NCBI RefSeq assembly: GCF_916858675.1
Contig: NZ_CAKASM010000013.1
Location: 1-64,000, forward strand
Length of the DNA: 64,000 nucleotides
Direction: 5' to 3'
From: Sphingomonas sp. Leaf21
Lineage (GTDB): Bacteria > Pseudomonadota > Alphaproteobacteria > Sphingomonadales > Sphingomonadaceae
In this document: positions 1-10,152 of the stretch, one piece after another
Numbering within the stretch: the first letter of the stretch is position 1
Layout of the letters: the number at the start of each line of letters is the position of its first letter
The notes under the pieces: generated by a model
The model's database searches: none
What the model was told of the DNA's origin: nothing
The model's input: the letters and a program-made list of their open reading frames with translations, nothing else
Position numbers and translations under genes: made by a program

Positions 1-85
1 TCAACCCCTCACCCAAGCTGCGCTAGCCAGCACGCTGGCAAGCTTCGCTAACCCTCTCCCCTGTCCAGGGGAGAGGGAAGAACGT
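1..85. repeat. Partial copy of MITE-like palindromic repeat
   Basis: The first 85 bases match the right half of the 257 bp element at 17835-18091, including the segment around CACCCAAGCTGCGCTAG and the short hairpin CTCTCCCC/GGGGAGAG. The window begins inside this copy, so its left end is not visible and the TAGG terminus cannot be checked. It lies downstream of the EF-hand gene, where the hairpin could also help end transcription. Confidence 0.7.
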
Positions 86-92
86 CTTTCTC

Positions 93-536
93 TCAGCGGG
101 CATTTCCTGGCGCGCCCGCGCCCGTCGCCACCGGGTTGCTCGGTGTGGCGGGGCGTTCGGTGCGGGAGGCTTCGCGCTCTTCCGAGGTGACCGTGCCGTC
201 GCGGTTCAGGTCCATCCGGTCGAACCGCGCGAGCATCCCCTCGAAGAACTCGCTTTCGGTGATCTCGCCGTCCTTGTTGCGGTCGAGCGCCCATAGCCGC
301 GAATTGGTGGTGGGCATTTCCTCGGCGGTGATGACGTCGTTGCCGTCGCGGTCGAGCTCGCGGAAGCGGCGTGCCATCATGCCACCGAAATCGACGCGGC
401 TGGTCACCGAGGGCGGCACGAATCCGGCCTTTGCGGCGGCGCGGTCGGCCTCGGCGCGGTTCTCTTCCTTCTTTCCGCAGGCGGTGGTGGCGGCCGTCAA
501 CGCCATCAGCCCCAAGCCCATCGCCCATGCACGCAT
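93..536 (-). CDS. EF-hand calcium-binding lipoprotein
   Basis: This 147-residue protein has a hydrophobic N-terminus ending in a lipobox-like TTAC-G at about residues 17-21, so it is probably exported and lipid-anchored. Three EF-hand loops are visible: DRDGNDVITAEE, DRNKDGEITESE and DLNRDGTVTSEE. The second and third have the canonical D-x-N-x-D-G spacing. Such proteins bind Ca2+ in the periplasm; the specific role is unknown. The ATG at 536 has GGGAG six bases upstream. The gene begins 18 bp after the stop of the HNH gene on the same strand, so the two probably share a transcript. The C-terminal tail is rich in Ala, Pro and Gly and carries no recognised domain. Confidence 0.8.
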   Translation of the reverse strand: MRAWAMGLGLMALTAATTACGKKEENRAEADRAAAKAGFVPPSVTSRVDFGGMMARRFRELDRDGNDVITAEEMPTTNSRLWALDRNKDGEITESEFFEGMLARFDRMDLNRDGTVTSEEREASRTERPATPSNPVATGAGAPGNAR

Positions 537-554
537 TCGACACTCCCAGCTTCG

Positions 555-1121
555 TTACGCTTCCAGCTCAACGTCCCAGTACAGCCAGTCGTGCCACGTT
601 TCATGCAGATAATTGGGCGGAAAGCTGCGCCCATGCTCCTGCAGATGCCAGTTGGTCGGGCGGATCGGCTCGATATGCAGCGGCATCGCGGCCTGGCGCG
701 GCGTGCGTCCGCCCTTCTTCAGATTGCATGGTGCGCAGGCGGTGACGACATTCTCCCATGTCGTGCGGCCGCCCTGCGCGCGCGGGATGACATGGTCGAA
801 GGTCAGGTCGCGGTGCGATCCGCAATATTGGCATGAGAAACGGTCGCGCAGGAACAGGTTGAAGCGGGTGAAGGCCGGAAATTGCGACGGCTTCACGAAT
901 TGCTTCAGCGCGATGACCGAGGGCAGCTTGACCTTCGCGGTCGGGCTGCGCACCTCGCGCTCGTAATGGGCGACGATATCCACCCGGTCGAGGAACACGG
1001 CCTTCACCGCGGTCTGCCAGGGCCAGACCGACAGCGGGTAATAGGACAGCGGCGTATAATCGGCGTTCAGCACGAGAGCCGGACAGGAGTCCGGGTGTCG
1101 GATCAAGTCGGGATGAAACAC
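555..1121 (-). CDS. HNH endonuclease family protein
   Basis: The protein carries an HNH nuclease fold with a zinc-ribbon pair: CQYCG, then LTFDHVIPRAQGG, an Asn in TWENVVTAC, and CAPCN. This layout is the common McrA-like HNH family found in most alphaproteobacteria, with unknown physiological substrate. An ATG at 1205 would extend the frame, but a GTG at 1121 preceded by GGGAGGAG at ideal spacing is the better start and gives 188 residues beginning VFHPDLIRHP. The N-terminal part (VLNADYTPLSYYPLSVWPWQ) is typical of this family. It is transcribed divergently from gluQ across about 95 bp and is followed closely by the EF-hand gene. Confidence 0.85.
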   Translation of the reverse strand: MFHPDLIRHPDSCPALVLNADYTPLSYYPLSVWPWQTAVKAVFLDRVDIVAHYEREVRSPTAKVKLPSVIALKQFVKPSQFPAFTRFNLFLRDRFSCQYCGSHRDLTFDHVIPRAQGGRTTWENVVTACAPCNLKKGGRTPRQAAMPLHIEPIRPTNWHLQEHGRSFPPNYLHETWHDWLYWDVELEA

Positions 1122-1216
1122 AGCTCCTCCCTTTGCGGTACGCCGTGCCTCTTCGCGCAGCGTCGTGACATGCCTATGACAGCATGGGAAATGAAATGCG
1201 GTCAAGGGGGTGGACG

Positions 1217-2068
1217 ATGAGCGGAGTGCGACCCGTGACGCGTTTCGCGCCCAGCCCGACCGGTCGGCTGCATCTGGGCCATGCCTTGTCGGCGGTGCGC
1301 GCGCATGACCTGGCGCGTGCGGGGGACGGGCGCTTCCTGCTCAGGATCGAGGATATCGACGGCACGCGCAGTCGGCCCGAGCATGTCGAGGCGATCTTCC
1401 GCGATCTGGAATGGCTGGGGCTGGGATGGGACGATCTGTCCTTCCAGTCCGAACGGCTGGACCTTTATGCGGCGGCGCAGGGGCGGCTGGCGGATCTGCT
1501 CTACCCTTGTTTCTGCACCCGTGCGGAGATCGCGGCCAGCCTGTCCGCGCCGCACGGGGCCGGGCCGGTCTATCCGGGGACCTGCCGTCACCTGACCCCC
1601 GATGTTCGTGCCGGACGGATGGCGGAGCCGCATGGCTGGCGGATCGACATGGCGCGCGCGGTGGCGCTCGCCGGGCCATTATACTGGCAGGACGACGTCG
1701 CGGGTGTCGTCGCCGCCGATCCGCTTTCCCATGGCGACGTGATCCTGGCGCGCAAGGATGCCCCCGCCAGCTATCATCTCGCGGTGACGGTGGACGATGC
1801 CGCGCAGGGCGTCACGCATGTGGTGCGCGGGGTCGACCTGTTCGAGGCGACGCATGTCCACCGATTGCTCCAGGCGCTGCTGGGCCTGGCGACGCCGCTC
1901 TATCACCACCATCCGCTGATCGTCGGCGCTGACGGGCAGCGCCTCGCCAAGCGTCACGGCGCGCCCGCGCTGGCGGCGATGCGCGAGGGGGGCGAGGACG
2001 GGCGCGCGCTCGCGGACGCGCTGCGCCGCAATATGCTTCCTGCTGGATTTCGGCTGGGGGAGGCGTAA
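1217..2068 (+). CDS. gluQ: Glutamyl-Q tRNA(Asp) synthetase
   Basis: This is a truncated glutamyl-tRNA synthetase paralogue that joins glutamate to queuosine at the wobble position of tRNA-Asp. The class I signatures are clear: FAPSPTGRLHLGHA (HIGH) near the N-terminus and LAKRHGA (KMSKS equivalent) near residue 240. A CFC...C zinc-site arrangement lies between them. At 283 residues it lacks the anticodon-binding domain of full GltX, as expected for GluQ/YadB. The ATG at 1217 follows AAGGGGGTGG and is preferred over the one at 1184. The HIG1-like gene follows 9 bp later. Confidence 0.93.
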   Translation: MSGVRPVTRFAPSPTGRLHLGHALSAVRAHDLARAGDGRFLLRIEDIDGTRSRPEHVEAIFRDLEWLGLGWDDLSFQSERLDLYAAAQGRLADLLYPCFCTRAEIAASLSAPHGAGPVYPGTCRHLTPDVRAGRMAEPHGWRIDMARAVALAGPLYWQDDVAGVVAADPLSHGDVILARKDAPASYHLAVTVDDAAQGVTHVVRGVDLFEATHVHRLLQALLGLATPLYHHHPLIVGADGQRLAKRHGAPALAAMREGGEDGRALADALRRNMLPAGFRLGEA

Positions 2069-2077
2069 GCTTTCGTC

Positions 2078-2305
2078 ATGAGCACTTTTCTCGTGATCCT
2101 GCTGATCGCCGCGATGATCGCCACCGTGGTCGCGCTGGTGCGCGGCATCATCTCCTTCCTTCAGGAAGCGACCGCCGAGGCGAAGGGCGAGGGGCCGACC
2201 GCGTCGCAGCTCAAGTCCAACCGGATGATGCAGCAGCGCATCTTCTTCCAGGCGCTGGCGATCACCATTGTCGTCCTGCTCCTGTTCATGGCGGGAAAGA
2301 CCTGA
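2078..2305 (+). CDS. HIG1-domain twin-transmembrane protein
   Basis: This 75-residue protein has two hydrophobic helices, at about residues 3-25 and 55-72, joined by a charged loop. Just before the second helix is NRMMQQRIFFQ, which resembles the conserved R-x-x-x-Q end of the HIG1 motif found in respiratory supercomplex factors. Alphaproteobacterial members are inner membrane proteins suspected to associate with cytochrome oxidase; a function here is inferred only from the family. It sits between gluQ and the adenosyltransferase gene, 4 bp before the latter, and is probably cotranscribed with both. Confidence 0.78.
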   Translation: MSTFLVILLIAAMIATVVALVRGIISFLQEATAEAKGEGPTASQLKSNRMMQQRIFFQALAITIVVLLLFMAGKT

Positions 2306-2309
2306 TCCC

Positions 2310-2888
2310 ATGGTCAGGCTGACGAAAATCTATACCCGCACCGGCGATGCGGGTACCACGGGGCTGGTCGACGGGTCGCGCCGGTCGAAGGCGGATGCCC
2401 GGATGGTCGCGATCGGCGAGGTGGACGAGGCGAACAGCGCGATCGGTGTCGCGGCGCTGTCGATCGACGGACCGATGCTTCGCCGGGTGGCGCGGATCCA
2501 GAACGACCTGTTCGACCTGGGCGCCGATCTCGCCACGCCCGGCGCGGTCGAGGGCGCACTGCGCATCCTGCCCGAGCAGGTGGCGCGGCTGGAGGCGGAG
2601 ATCGATGCGATGAACGCCGGACTGGCGCCTCTCACCAGCTTCATCCTGCCCGGCGGCACCGCGGCATCGGCGCACCTCCACCTGGCGCGTGCCATCGTCC
2701 GTCGAGCCGAGCGGGCGGGAGTTGCGCTCGCGGAAGCGGAGGCGGGAGAGGACCAACCGATCAACCCGCACGCCTTATCCTACATCAACCGATTGTCGGA
2801 TTGGCTTTTTGTGGCGGCGCGGGTGATGAACCAAAGCGGCGCATCGGACGTTCTTTGGGTTCCAGGAGGGGTGCGCACGGACCGGTAG
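2310..2888 (+). CDS. pduO: PduO-type cob(I)yrinic acid a,c-diamide adenosyltransferase
   Basis: The enzyme transfers the 5-deoxyadenosyl group of ATP to reduced corrinoid to form adenosylcobalamin. The ATP-binding signature TRTGDAGTTGLVDG is at residues 9-22, and the helix with VRRAERAGVALAEAE and the C-terminal YINRLSDWLFVAARVMN are diagnostic of the PduO/MMAB family. The length of 192 residues is normal. The ATG at 2310 is chosen because the family begins M-V-x-L-x-KIYT. No other cobalamin gene is nearby, which is common when corrinoids are salvaged. It overlaps nothing and is followed 39 bp later by egtB. Confidence 0.93.
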   Translation: MVRLTKIYTRTGDAGTTGLVDGSRRSKADARMVAIGEVDEANSAIGVAALSIDGPMLRRVARIQNDLFDLGADLATPGAVEGALRILPEQVARLEAEIDAMNAGLAPLTSFILPGGTAASAHLHLARAIVRRAERAGVALAEAEAGEDQPINPHALSYINRLSDWLFVAARVMNQSGASDVLWVPGGVRTDR

Positions 2889-2927
2889 ACGATCGGCCGG
2901 GCTCCCCCATCATCCGGGGAGCGCCCT

Positions 2928-4199
2928 ATGCCGACCTTCGTCCCGTCCTCCGCGACGGCCGTGACGCCTGCCGATCAACTGGCGGCACGCTATCGATCGG
3001 TGCGGGCGCTGACCCTCGCATTGGCCGAACCGCTGTCCGACGCCGATGCGACGGTCCAGTCCATGCCCGATGCGTCCCCCGCCAAATGGCATATGGCGCA
3101 TACGACCTGGTTCTTCGAAACCTTCGTGCTCCGGGACCATGTCGCCGACTACCGGTTGCACGACCCGCGTTTCCCGTTCCTGTTCAACAGCTATTACGAG
3201 GCGGAGGGGAAGCGACATGCCCGGCATCGTCGGGGCATGATCACCCGCCCTACACTGGACGAGGTGCGGGCGTACCGGGCGCATGTCGATGGCGCGCTGC
3301 TCGCGGCGCTGCCCGATCTCCCCGATTGCGCGCTCGAGCTGATCGCGCTGGGATGCCATCATGAGGAACAGCATCAGGAGCTGTTCGTCACCGACATCCT
3401 CCATCTCCTGTCCGAAAATCCGCTGGAGCCCGCGCTCCACGCGCCGCAACCCAAGACCCCGGTCGCGATGCCGGGGCCGATCGGCTGGATCACCGGTCGC
3501 GACGGCATCGTCCGGATCGGGCATGACGGAAAGGGCTTCGCCTTCGACTGCGAGGGGCCGCGCCATGACGCGCTGCTCCATCCGCACGCTATCGCCGACC
3601 GCACCGTCACCAATGCCGAATGGATGCAGTTCATCGAGGATGGCGGCTACCGCGATCCGCGCCTCTGGCTGTCCGACGGCTGGGCCTGGGTGAAGGGCGA
3701 GCAGATCGCCGCGCCGCTCTACTGGGAACGGCGCGATGGCGGCTGGACCCGGTTCGGGCTGGACGGGCGGCGCGCGGTGGATCCCGCCGCACCGGTGACG
3801 CATGTCAGCTTTTACGAGGCGGACGCCTTCGCCTCCTGGGCGGGCGCCCGGCTGCCGACCGAGGCCGAGTGGGAAGCGGCGGCGGCGCCGCACGACGCCT
3901 CGGGTGGCAATCAGATGGACGCGGGCGGCGCGATCGAGCCGCGCCCGGCGACCGACGGTCCCGCCTTTTTCGGCGATGTCTGGGAATGGACCGGCAGCGC
4001 CTATCGCCCCTATCCCGGCTTCCACCCGGTCGAGGGCGCGGTCGGCGAGTATAATGGCAAGTTCATGAACGGGCAGTTCGTGTTGCGCGGCGGTAGCTGC
4101 GCGACGCCGCGTGGCCATGCCCGCGCCTGTTACCGCAACTTCTTCTATCCGCATCAGCGCTGGCAGTTCACCGGCGTCCGTCTGGCAAAGGACCTCTAA
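2928..4199 (+). CDS. egtB: Ergothioneine biosynthesis sulfoxide synthase EgtB
   Basis: EgtB is a non-haem iron enzyme that uses O2 to join a thiol (gamma-glutamylcysteine or cysteine) to trimethylhistidine. The N-terminal DinB-like domain contains WHMAHTTWFFETF and the iron-ligand segment HHEEQHQELF. The C-terminal FGE-sulfatase-like domain contains VTHVSFYEADAFASWAGARLPTEAEWE (two overlapping reads of the same stretch) and the terminal RGGSCATPRGHARACYRNFF. The 423-residue length is typical. The stop is 2 bp before the start of egtD, so the two are translationally linked. No egtA, egtC or egtE is in the window, so the downstream steps are either elsewhere or performed differently. Confidence 0.94.
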   Translation: MPTFVPSSATAVTPADQLAARYRSVRALTLALAEPLSDADATVQSMPDASPAKWHMAHTTWFFETFVLRDHVADYRLHDPRFPFLFNSYYEAEGKRHARHRRGMITRPTLDEVRAYRAHVDGALLAALPDLPDCALELIALGCHHEEQHQELFVTDILHLLSENPLEPALHAPQPKTPVAMPGPIGWITGRDGIVRIGHDGKGFAFDCEGPRHDALLHPHAIADRTVTNAEWMQFIEDGGYRDPRLWLSDGWAWVKGEQIAAPLYWERRDGGWTRFGLDGRRAVDPAAPVTHVSFYEADAFASWAGARLPTEAEWEAAAAPHDASGGNQMDAGGAIEPRPATDGPAFFGDVWEWTGSAYRPYPGFHPVEGAVGEYNGKFMNGQFVLRGGSCATPRGHARACYRNFFYPHQRWQFTGVRLAKDL

Positions 4200-4201
4200 T
4201 C

Positions 4202-5179
4202 ATGCTGAAGCCCGAGATCGAGGACGGTCAGATGTCCCTGGCCGACCCCGCCTTCCGCGCCGACGTCCTTGGCGGACTGGAGCGCCGCCCCCGCGCCATC
4301 CCCGCCCGCTGGTTCTACGACCGCAAGGGGTCCGAGCTGTTCGAGGCGATCACCGACCTGCCCGAATATTATCCTACGCGGGCCGAGACCATGATCCTGA
4401 AGACGATCTGTCCGGATCTGGTCGATCATGTCGGCAAGGGCCGCGCCGTCGTCGAGTTCGGATCGGGCTCCTCGACCAAGACGCCGGTGCTGCTGCGTTG
4501 TGTCGAACCCTCGGCCTATGTGCCGATCGACATTTCGGGCGACTTCCTGCGCGAATCCGCGCGCAACCTGCAACAGGCCTTTCCGGACCTGCCCATCCAT
4601 CCGCTGGAGGGCGATTTCATGCGCCCGCTGACCCTGCCCGCGATGGTCGCGGATACGCCCAAGCTGGGCTTCTTCCCCGGCTCGACCATCGGCAACATGA
4701 CGCCCGCCATGGCGACCGACCTGTTGCGCGCGATGCGGGGTTCGCTGGGCGAGGGGGCGATGTTGCTGATCGGGATGGACCGTACCAAGCCCAGCGACGT
4801 GCTGGTCCCCGCCTATGACGATGCGCAGGGCGTGACGGCGGCGTTCAACCGCAACCTGCTCGACCGGATCAACCGCGAACTGGACGGCACCATTCCGGTC
4901 GACGCCTTCCGTCACCGCGCGGTGTGGAACGACGACCGCTCGCGGGTCGAGATGCACCTCGCCGCCGAACGCGATGTCGCCTTCACCATCGAGGGCCGCC
5001 CCTTCGCCATGACGGCGGGCGAGACGATCCATACCGAGAACAGCCACAAATACGGACCGCGCGACGCCAAGATCCTGCTGCGTGCAGGGGGCTGGACCCC
5101 GGTCGCGCAGTGGAGCGATCCCGACGAATTGTTCGCGGTCTACCTCGCGGAGGCGCAATCGGTTCGGCTCGCCCCATGA
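4202..5179 (+). CDS. egtD: L-histidine N-alpha-methyltransferase EgtD
   Basis: EgtD trimethylates the alpha-amino group of histidine with three S-adenosylmethionines to give hercynine, the EgtB substrate. Visible family features are RWFYDRKGSELFEAITDLPEYYPTR (seen in two parts), the SAM-binding VEFGSGSSTKT, and FFPGSTIGN. Length is 325 residues, as in other EgtD proteins. The ATG at 4202 lies directly after the egtB stop and is preceded by AAGGA within the egtB coding end. After the stop there is an unusually AT-rich stretch before the next gene. Confidence 0.95.
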   Translation: MLKPEIEDGQMSLADPAFRADVLGGLERRPRAIPARWFYDRKGSELFEAITDLPEYYPTRAETMILKTICPDLVDHVGKGRAVVEFGSGSSTKTPVLLRCVEPSAYVPIDISGDFLRESARNLQQAFPDLPIHPLEGDFMRPLTLPAMVADTPKLGFFPGSTIGNMTPAMATDLLRAMRGSLGEGAMLLIGMDRTKPSDVLVPAYDDAQGVTAAFNRNLLDRINRELDGTIPVDAFRHRAVWNDDRSRVEMHLAAERDVAFTIEGRPFAMTAGETIHTENSHKYGPRDAKILLRAGGWTPVAQWSDPDELFAVYLAEAQSVRLAP

Positions 5180-5373
5180 CCGCTTTAACCGAATAAAACT
5201 ACACCAAAACGCTTTTTTTAAAATAGTTGCGTCTTTTTTAAACCGATGACGTTTCGTTTCATGGTCCGGCCGGAAACCCAGGTAAAAGTTTTCGGCCACG
5301 CCCCTTTGTGAGTTCTTCTGACACGTACTCAAATACAGAAGCACTCATCTTGGTTCCTTTAGGGAGGAGCATG
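5180..5373 (+). promoter_or_regulatory. AT-rich leader ahead of the ferritin-like gene pair
   Basis: This 194 bp gap contains T-rich and A-rich runs around 5205-5245, unlike the G+C-rich surroundings, and separates egtD from the ferritin-like genes. It plausibly holds the egtD transcription end and the promoter of the following operon. No clear -35/-10 pair was found and no hairpin with a T-tract could be drawn. A good ribosome binding site, GGGAGG, is at 5362-5367. Confidence 0.4.
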
Positions 5374-6345
5374 ATGACGGAAAGCGCACAACTGCTCGAC
5401 GCGTTCGACGCGCGGGCCGAACGCCGCAACCTGCGGCGCGATTTCTTCAAGACCGCGATCGGCGCTGCGGCCATGGGCGTCACCGCCTTCAGCCTCACCA
5501 GCAAGGCCGGGGCACAGTCGACGATCACCGACACCGATATCCTGAACTTCGCGCTCAACCTCGAATATCTCGAGGCGCAATTCTATGCCTTTGCCGCCAA
5601 CGGCACCGGCCTGGCCGCGAACCAGTTGACGGGTACGGGCACGCAGGGCGCGGTGACCGGCGGAGCCGCGGTGGACTTCAGCGGTGACCCGATCGTCGGC
5701 CAATATGCCCGCGAGATCGCCGCCGACGAGGCCGCGCATGTCGCCTTCCTGCGAACCGCGCTGGGCAGTGCGGCGGTCGCGCAACCCGCGATCAACATCT
5801 CGGGCGATGCCAGCGGTCCGTTCACCGCGGCCGCGCGCGCGGCCGGGGTCGTCGGCGCCAACGACACCTTCAACCCCTATGCGTCGCCGACCGCGTTCCT
5901 GCTGGGCGCGTATATCTTCGAGGATGTCGGCGTCACCGCCTACAAGGGCGCCTCGCCACTGGTCAGCAACAAGACCTTCCTCCAGGCGGCGGCGGGGATC
6001 CTGGCGGTCGAGGCCTATCACGCCGCGATCGTGCGTACGACGCTCTACAGCCGGGGTTACGACGCGACCAACCCGATGCCCTCGCTGATCACCGCGACGA
6101 CGCAGATCTCCAACGCCCGCGACAGCCTCGACGGCTCGACCGATCTCGACCAGGGGATCGCGCAGGTCACCGTCAACGGCCAGCTGGCGTCGAACATCGC
6201 GCCGCTCGATACGAACGGCATCGCGTTCAGCCGGTCGCCGCAACAGGTGCTCAACATCGTCTATCTCAGCCAGGCGACGGCCACCATGGGCGGCTTCTTC
6301 CCGCAAGGCGTGAACGGCAATGTCCGCGCCAGCGCCGCCAACTGA
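5374..6345 (+). CDS. Tat-exported ferritin-like domain protein (first of tandem pair)
   Basis: The N-terminus contains RRDFFKTAIGAAAMG, a twin-arginine signal, so the folded protein probably reaches the periplasm. The mature part is a ferritin-like four-helix bundle: the first helix has NFALNLEYLEAQFYAFA and the next EIAADEAAHVAFLR, giving the E...Y and E-x-x-H iron-ligand pattern. A later block, DSLDGSTDLDQGI, is shared with its neighbour. Two adjacent ATG codons exist; the one at 5374 has GGGAGG six bases upstream. The protein is 323 residues. The paralogue begins 33 bp downstream, so the pair is an operon. Function in this family is not established; metal or oxidative stress handling is an inference. 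Confidence 0.85.
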   Translation: MTESAQLLDAFDARAERRNLRRDFFKTAIGAAAMGVTAFSLTSKAGAQSTITDTDILNFALNLEYLEAQFYAFAANGTGLAANQLTGTGTQGAVTGGAAVDFSGDPIVGQYAREIAADEAAHVAFLRTALGSAAVAQPAINISGDASGPFTAAARAAGVVGANDTFNPYASPTAFLLGAYIFEDVGVTAYKGASPLVSNKTFLQAAAGILAVEAYHAAIVRTTLYSRGYDATNPMPSLITATTQISNARDSLDGSTDLDQGIAQVTVNGQLASNIAPLDTNGIAFSRSPQQVLNIVYLSQATATMGGFFPQGVNGNVRASAAN

Positions 6346-6378
6346 TCCCTTTTTCCTCGTTTCGAGAGGATTATCATC

Positions 6379-7398
6379 ATGAGCGAAGAACGCTTCATTC
6401 TCGATGTCATCGACGAAGCCTCGGCCAAGCGCCGGACCGATCGTCGCCGTTTCATGCGGATGGCGGCCGGAGCGGGCGCGGTGGGTGGCCTGGCGATGCT
6501 GGGCGCCTGCAACAATGACGACGACGATGTGATCGTCGTCCCCACGCCGACCCCGACCGCCACCGCGACCGGATCGGTGACCGATGCCGACGTGCTGAAC
6601 TTCGCGCTCCAGCTCGAATATCTGGAAGCGCAATTCTACAGCTACGCCGCCTTCGGCACCGGGCTCAACGCCTCGCTGCAGACGGGTACGGGCACGCAGG
6701 GCTCGGTCGCGACAAGCACCAGCGGCCAGCCGCGTCAGGTCCAGTTCCAGGATCCGCTCGTCGCGCAATATGCGCGCGAGATCGCGATGGACGAAATGGC
6801 GCACGTCAACTTCCTTCGCCAGGCGCTCGGCACCTCGGTGGTGGCGCAACCCGCGATCAACCTGTCGGGCGATGCCAATGGCGCATTCACCGCGGCGGCG
6901 CGCGCGGCGGGCGTGGTCACCTCGACCGGCACCTTCGACCCTTACGCCTCGGACGAGAATTTCCTCCTCGCGGCCTATATCTTCGAGGATGTCGGGGTTA
7001 CCGCCTATATGGGCGGCGTCACCCTGCTGACCAACAAGACCTATGTCGAGGCGGCGGCGGGCATCCACGCGGCCGAGGCCTATCATGCCGGTCTGATCCG
7101 GTCGGTGCTGTATCGCAAGGGGCTGTCCAACGCCTCGCTGATCACCGCCGCCGGGCAGATTTCCGACGCGCGCGACAGCCTGGACGGTTCGACCGACCTC
7201 GACCAGGGCATCGTCGCGACCGTCAACGGGCAGCAGGTCGCCAACATCGTCCCCGCCGACTCGAATGCGATCGCCTTTGTCCGCACCCCGCAACAGGTGC
7301 TCAACGTCGTGTATCTGAACAAGGCGGCGGTCACCGGTGGCGGCTTCTTCCCCAGCGGCCTGAACGGCAACGTCCGGACCAGCGCCGCCAGCGGATAA
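6379..7398 (+). CDS. Tat-exported ferritin-like lipoprotein (second of tandem pair)
   Basis: This 339-residue paralogue of the preceding protein keeps NFALQLEYLEAQFYSYA, EIAMDEMAHVNFLRQAL, the DSLDGSTDLDQGI block and the same C-terminal GGFFP-G-NGNVR motif. Its signal differs: RRRFMRMAAGAGAVGG followed by LAMLGAC, which reads as a Tat signal with a lipobox Cys at about residue 46. A run NNDDDD and a Pro/Thr-rich linker then lead into the domain. One partner is therefore probably soluble and the other membrane-tethered. A strong hairpin terminator follows at 7423. Confidence 0.85.
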   Translation: MSEERFILDVIDEASAKRRTDRRRFMRMAAGAGAVGGLAMLGACNNDDDDVIVVPTPTPTATATGSVTDADVLNFALQLEYLEAQFYSYAAFGTGLNASLQTGTGTQGSVATSTSGQPRQVQFQDPLVAQYAREIAMDEMAHVNFLRQALGTSVVAQPAINLSGDANGAFTAAARAAGVVTSTGTFDPYASDENFLLAAYIFEDVGVTAYMGGVTLLTNKTYVEAAAGIHAAEAYHAGLIRSVLYRKGLSNASLITAAGQISDARDSLDGSTDLDQGIVATVNGQQVANIVPADSNAIAFVRTPQQVLNVVYLNKAAVTGGGFFPSGLNGNVRTSAASG

Positions 7399-7422
7399 TC
7401 CGTCGCCCTCCGGCGCCACTCC

Positions 7423-7463
7423 GCCCCGATCGGCCACCAGTCCCTGGCCGGTCGGGGCATTTT
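7423..7463 (+). terminator. Rho-independent terminator after ferritin-like operon
   Basis: GCCCCGATCGGCCA at 7423-7436 pairs with TGGCCGGTCGGGGC at 7445-7458 (one mismatch) around a short loop, followed by ATTTTC. This is a well-formed stem with a T-tract and fits the end of the two-gene ferritin-like operon. Confidence 0.75.
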
Positions 7464-7543
7464 CATGCGCTTGCCCGGCGTCGTCGGGTGCAGGCTTGCG
7501 AAACCGCTTCTTATCCGGTGGAAAACCGCTTATGCTCCGCCCA

Positions 7544-9527
<1,984 letters not shown>

Positions 9528-9534
9528 TGAAGAA

Positions 9535-9568
9535 GGGGCCGCACCCGGTAAGGATGCGGCTCCAGCTT
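9535..9568 (+). terminator. Possible thiC terminator hairpin
   Basis: GGGGCCGCA at 9535-9543 can pair with TGCGGCTCC at 9555-9563 around an 11-base loop. The following bases AGCTTCT are only weakly T-rich, so termination efficiency is uncertain. The hairpin starts 8 bp after the thiC stop. Bases 9570-9605 then carry a short copy of the common CAGCCTTAGCGAAGTCGAAGG dispersed sequence. Confidence 0.45.
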
Positions 9569-9615
9569 CTAACGCCCGATCAGCCTTAGCGAAGTCGAAG
9601 GCCATGGGATGGGAT

Positions 9616-9886
9616 TCAAGAAGGCGTTGTGCGGGTTATCTGTTCAAGAAATTCGGGCGTATAGTCCTTTAAAAGAACGGAAACCCAGTCACTCTTGTCC
9701 GCCTCCATAAGATGGTCACTCAAGCGTTCGATGGATGTCAAATCCATATCGCCGTCCGATCTTATTGATACCCTGATGTTTGAAACAAAAATGCGAGTTT
9801 TCAGTGCGGGATTCTTTTCTCGATTTTCGAGGTCAAAGCCTAGCTCGCTTTCCCATGGTGTTTCTGGCGGATGGATTTAGAACCAT
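9616..9886 (-). pseudogene. Frameshifted third gene of the yefM-yoeB operon, function unknown
   Basis: On the minus strand an ATG at 9886 overlaps the yoeB stop as TGATG, the usual sign of translational coupling, but its frame ends after 17 codons. Shifting by one base opens a frame from 9876 to the stop at 9618-9616 with 86 sense codons, reading PWESELGFDLENREKNP, then LKTRIFVSNIRVSIRSDGDM and DWVSVLLKDYTPEFLEQIT. Removing one base near 9871-9875 would join the two into about 89 residues. The stretch is visibly AT-richer than its surroundings, suggesting acquisition. I do not recognise the family. A sequencing error in place of a true frameshift cannot be excluded. Confidence 0.55.
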
Positions 9887-10152
9887 CAATAATGATACCG
9901 GCATTGCGCCACTTGCAGCACCTGTTCGTCACCACTGCCCGCCACCCGGTACACCAGCCGATGTTCATGACTGATCCGGCGCGACCACCATCCTGATAGA
10001 TTACCGCCCAGCGGTTCGGGCTTGCCGGTCCCCTTGAATGGGTGGCGGCGGCACTCCTCGATCAACGCGTTGAGCTTGGCAAACAGCTTCGCGTCATGAG
10101 CATGGAGATCGAGATACTCGGCCCATGATCGTGACGAGAACTGGACCTTCAC
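9886..10152 (-). CDS. yoeB: YoeB-family ribosome-dependent mRNA interferase toxin
   Basis: This 88-residue toxin cleaves mRNA in the ribosomal A site when free of its antitoxin. Family hallmarks are GKPEPLGGNLSGWWSRRI, EHRLVYRV and the C-terminal CRYHY. They contain the catalytic Arg and the terminal His-Tyr seen in E. coli YoeB, which is 84 residues. The GTG at 10152 overlaps the yefM stop as GTGA, the normal coupled arrangement. The toxin looks intact. A frameshifted gene follows on the same strand. Confidence 0.93.
   Translation of the reverse strand: MKVQFSSRSWAEYLDLHAHDAKLFAKLNALIEECRRHPFKGTGKPEPLGGNLSGWWSRRISHEHRLVYRVAGSGDEQVLQVAQCRYHY

Noticed and set aside
9695-9880. 61-codon plus-strand frame downstream of thiC
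   Set aside because: The opposite strand reads better as the broken third gene of the toxin operon, with codon use closer to real protein.
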